A DNA stretch of 6,878 bases from Burkholderiales bacterium (GTDB lineage Bacteria; Pseudomonadota; Gammaproteobacteria; Burkholderiales; CAIKXV01). The notes under the pieces are model-generated. The model saw nothing but the letters and a program-made list of their open reading frames with translations. It was not told where the DNA came from and made no database searches. The position numbers were made by a program, and so were the translations under genes. The DNA lies in the NCBI GenBank assembly GCA_019751575.1, contig JAIENF010000791.1, positions 1 through 6,878 of the forward strand, read 5' to 3'. Shown here piece by piece: positions 4,798 through 6,878 of this stretch. How positions within the stretch are numbered: the stretch's first letter is position 1; each line of letters begins with the position of its first letter.

Positions 4798-6878
4798 ATG
4801 TTCAAGTGGCTGCTCGACAACAGTCTCGCCAACAGGCTCCTCGTCCTGATCGGCGCCGTGGTGCTGATGGCCTATGGTGCGTTCACGCTCTCCCGCACGC
4901 CGGTGGACGTCTTCCCGGACCTCAACAAGCCGACGGTGACCATCATGACCGAGGCCGGGGGCATGGCCGCGGAGGAGGTGGAGCAACTGATCACCTTCCC
5001 GCTGGAGACGGCCATCAACGGGCTGCCCGGCGTGGAGTCGCTGCGCTCGACCTCGTCGGCCGGCCTGTCCTTCCTCTACGTGACGTTCAACTGGGACACC
5101 GACATCTTCCGTGCGCGGCAGCTGGTCTCGGAGCGGCTGTCCTCGATGGAGGGTGCGATTCCCGCCGGCGTGGTGCCGCGCATGGGCCCGATCAGCTCCA
5201 TCATGGGCGAGATCATGCAGATCGCGATCCCGGTCGATCCGGCCAAGGTGTCGCCGATGGCAGTACGCGAGTTCGCCGACTGGGTGCTGCGGCCGCGCCT
5301 GCTGTCGATCCCCGGTGTCGCGCAGGTGATCCCGATCGGTGGCGAGGTGCGCCAGTTCCAGGTGCAACCTGACACGCGAAGGATGTCCGAGCTCGGCATC
5401 TCGCATGGCCAGCTCGAAAGCGCCCTCAAGGGCTTTTCCAGCAATACCTCCGGTGGCTTCCTGGAGCTGAACGGGCGGGAGTACCTGATCCGCAACCTCG
5501 GCCGAACCTCGCGGCTGGACGATCTGAAGGAGCTCGCGCTCACTGCTCGCGATGGCCAGCCGATCCGGTTGCGCCAGATCGCCACGGTCACCTTCGCAGC
5601 GGCGATCAAGCGCGGAGATGCAGGCTTCGAGGGCAAACCCGCGGTGATCCTAGGCGTCCAGAAGCAACCCACGGCGGACACCATCGGCTTGACGCGCTCG
5701 ATCGAAGAAGCGCTCGACGGGTTGAAGGCATCGCTGCCGGCCGGCATGGAAGCGCCCAGGGTGACGTTCCGGCAGGCGAGCTTCATCGAAGCCTCGATCA
5801 CGACGTTGCAGGGCAAGCTCATCGGTGCTTCCGTGTTCGTCGCGGTGATCCTCTTCCTGTTCCTGGGTACCGTGCGCCCGACGGTCATCGCGCTCACCGC
5901 CATCCCGGTGTCGATTCTCGTCACGGCGCTGGTGTTCCGCTACTTCGGCCTGTCGATCAACACCATGACGCTCGGGGGCCTGGCCATCGCCATTGGCGGC
6001 CTCGTCGATGACGCCGTGGTCGACGTCGAGAACATCATGCGGCGTCTGAAGGAAGACCGACTCAAACACCCGGGGCAGCGCCTGAACCTGCTGGCTCTGG
6101 TGGCCAAGGCGTCGATGGAAGTGCGTTCGGGCATCCTGTACGCCACGGTCATCATCGTGCTGGTGTTCGTTCCGCTGTTTGCGCTGCCGGGGCTGGAAGG
6201 TCGGCTCTTCGTGCCTTTGGGCATCGCCTTCATCGTCGCGACGCTGGCCTCGCTCCTGGTGTCGGTGACGGTGACGCCGGTGCTCAGCTACTACCTGTTG
6301 CCGCGCATGAAGACGCTGGACCACGGCGACACGCGGCTGCTGGCCTGGCTGAAGGCGCGCTACCGCAACGGCCTGGGCGCCGTGCTGGGTCGACCGAAGG
6401 CTGCCCTGGCGGCAGCGGGCGCTGCCGTGCTGGTGGCGGCAGCGGCGGTGCCGTTTTTTCCGACCACCTTCCTGCCGCCCTTCAGTGAAGGCACGCTGCT
6501 GATCGGCCTGCGGCTGAATCCGGGAGTAACGCTCACGGAGACCTCGGCGCTCGCCCGCCAGGCCGAGGTGCTGGTCAGCCAGGTACCCGAGGTGACCCAT
6601 GTCGGCCGACGCAGCGGGCGCGCCGAGTTGGACGAACATGCCGAGGGCGTGCATGTGAGCGAGCTCGATGTCGGCCTGAAGCCAACGGCCGAGCTGGACC
6701 GCAGCATGGACGAGATCAAGGCCGATATCCGTGCACGCCTGGTGAACCTGCCCGCCGCGATCGAGATCGGCCAGCCGATCTCGCACCGGATCGATCACAT
6801 GCTGTCGGGCGTGCGTTCCCAGATCGCGATCAAGATCTTCGGCGAGGATCTCGACGCGCTGCGCGGTCAGGCGGACAG
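4798..6878 (+). CDS. czcA: CzcA-like heavy-metal RND efflux pump (HME family), 3' end beyond window
   Basis: This is the first 693 residues of an inner-membrane proton/metal antiporter; the family is about 1040 residues, so about two thirds is present. TM1 is at 12-32, followed by the first large periplasmic loop with TPVDVFPDLNKPTVTI and AEEVEQLITFPLETAINGLPGV, typical of heavy-metal RND pumps. TM2-TM6 fall in about 341-500, TM7 at about 533-553, and the second periplasmic loop begins with TTFLPPFSEGTLL. The TM4 relay motif reads GGLAIAIGGLVDDAVVDVEN (393-412). D404 and E411 match the D408 and E415 of Cupriavidus CzcA, but the D402 position is Ala398, and D405 and D409 are additional acids. 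The three CusA copper-ligand methionines are not conserved (Gly/Ile near 569-570, Val620, His667-Met668), so Cu(I)/Ag(I) export is unlikely. AGG lies 9 bases before the ATG. A divalent metal substrate is inferred from operon context. Confidence 0.94.
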   Translation, partial: MFKWLLDNSLANRLLVLIGAVVLMAYGAFTLSRTPVDVFPDLNKPTVTIMTEAGGMAAEEVEQLITFPLETAINGLPGVESLRSTSSAGLSFLYVTFNWDTDIFRARQLVSERLSSMEGAIPAGVVPRMGPISSIMGEIMQIAIPVDPAKVSPMAVREFADWVLRPRLLSIPGVAQVIPIGGEVRQFQVQPDTRRMSELGISHGQLESALKGFSSNTSGGFLELNGREYLIRNLGRTSRLDDLKELALTARDGQPIRLRQIATVTFAAAIKRGDAGFEGKPAVILGVQKQPTADTIGLTRSIEEALDGLKASLPAGMEAPRVTFRQASFIEASITTLQGKLIGASVFVAVILFLFLGTVRPTVIALTAIPVSILVTALVFRYFGLSINTMTLGGLAIAIGGLVDDAVVDVENIMRRLKEDRLKHPGQRLNLLALVAKASMEVRSGILYATVIIVLVFVPLFALPGLEGRLFVPLGIAFIVATLASLLVSVTVTPVLSYYLLPRMKTLDHGDTRLLAWLKARYRNGLGAVLGRPKAALAAAGAAVLVAAAAVPFFPTTFLPPFSEGTLLIGLRLNPGVTLTETSALARQAEVLVSQVPEVTHVGRRSGRAELDEHAEGVHVSELDVGLKPTAELDRSMDEIKADIRARLVNLPAAIEIGQPISHRIDHMLSGVRSQIAIKIFGEDLDALRGQAD

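Noticed and set aside
3726..4832. Minus-strand open frame (368 codons) opposite czcB
   Set aside because: This is a shadow of the adaptor gene with low-complexity basic composition and no ribosome-binding logic or neighbours.
5650..6798. Minus-strand open frame (382 codons) opposite czcA
   Set aside because: It is antisense to a strong RND pump reading frame. The translation is dominated by Arg, His, Gln and Asp with no hydrophobic core or domain signature.
4798..6878. Assignment of the pump operon as a copper/silver cus/sil system
   Set aside because: Although the TM4 frame is CusA-like (AIAIG), the CusA methionine ligands and a Met-rich adaptor N-terminus are missing, and the neighbours are CadA/CadR and CzcI-like.
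1..6878. CRISPR arrays, tRNA or rRNA genes, insertion sequences, attachment sites
   Set aside because: No regularly spaced direct repeats, RNA-gene signatures, transposase fragments or flanking target duplications were seen on either strand.

Overview
The window is a heavy-metal resistance locus from a high-GC Gram-negative bacterium, most likely a beta- or gammaproteobacterium. The evidence is the strong G/C bias at third codon positions, tolC/adaptor/RND tripartite efflux genes (which need an outer membrane), and a CadR/PbrR-type MerR regulator of the pseudomonad/Cupriavidus kind. No IS, phage, tRNA, rRNA or CRISPR signal is visible.

Layout. Bases 1-653 (minus strand) hold the N-terminal 217 residues of a CadA/ZntA-like metal-exporting P1B-type ATPase, which runs off the left edge. 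Bases 654-738 are a divergent control region with a typical MerR-type promoter for cadA: TTGACT, a 19-bp spacer and TCCAAT, with the operator dyad inside the spacer. Bases 739-1182 (plus) encode the cognate CadR/PbrR-like regulator. An 80-bp gap then carries a TTACA-N4-TGTAA dyad abutting a good sigma70-like promoter, and a plus-strand efflux operon follows: czcI-like (1263-1616), a 137-bp hairpin-rich spacer, czcC-like (1754-3058), a small membrane-anchored His-motif protein (3127-3681), czcB-like (3678-4796, overlapping by 4 bases) and czcA-like (4798 to the right edge, about two thirds of the gene).

How it fits together. CadR senses metal in the cytoplasm and should switch on the ATPase, which moves divalent metal from cytoplasm to periplasm. 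The CzcC-B-A trans-envelope pump then exports metal from the periplasm or inner membrane to the outside. The small proteins (CzcI-like and the 3127-3681 product) sit in the periplasm or at its membrane face and probably bind or sense metal. The operon promoter lacks MerR-type spacing and carries a different dyad, so the two halves are probably controlled by different regulators; no czcR/czcS pair is inside the window.

Most of this is a known type of system. The least understood parts are the 184-residue protein encoded between czcC and czcB, the noncanonical proton-relay motif of the CzcA-like pump, the hairpin-rich czcI-czcC spacer (the first hairpin holds the czcI stop codon in its loop), and the near-leaderless czcI transcript predicted from the promoter position.
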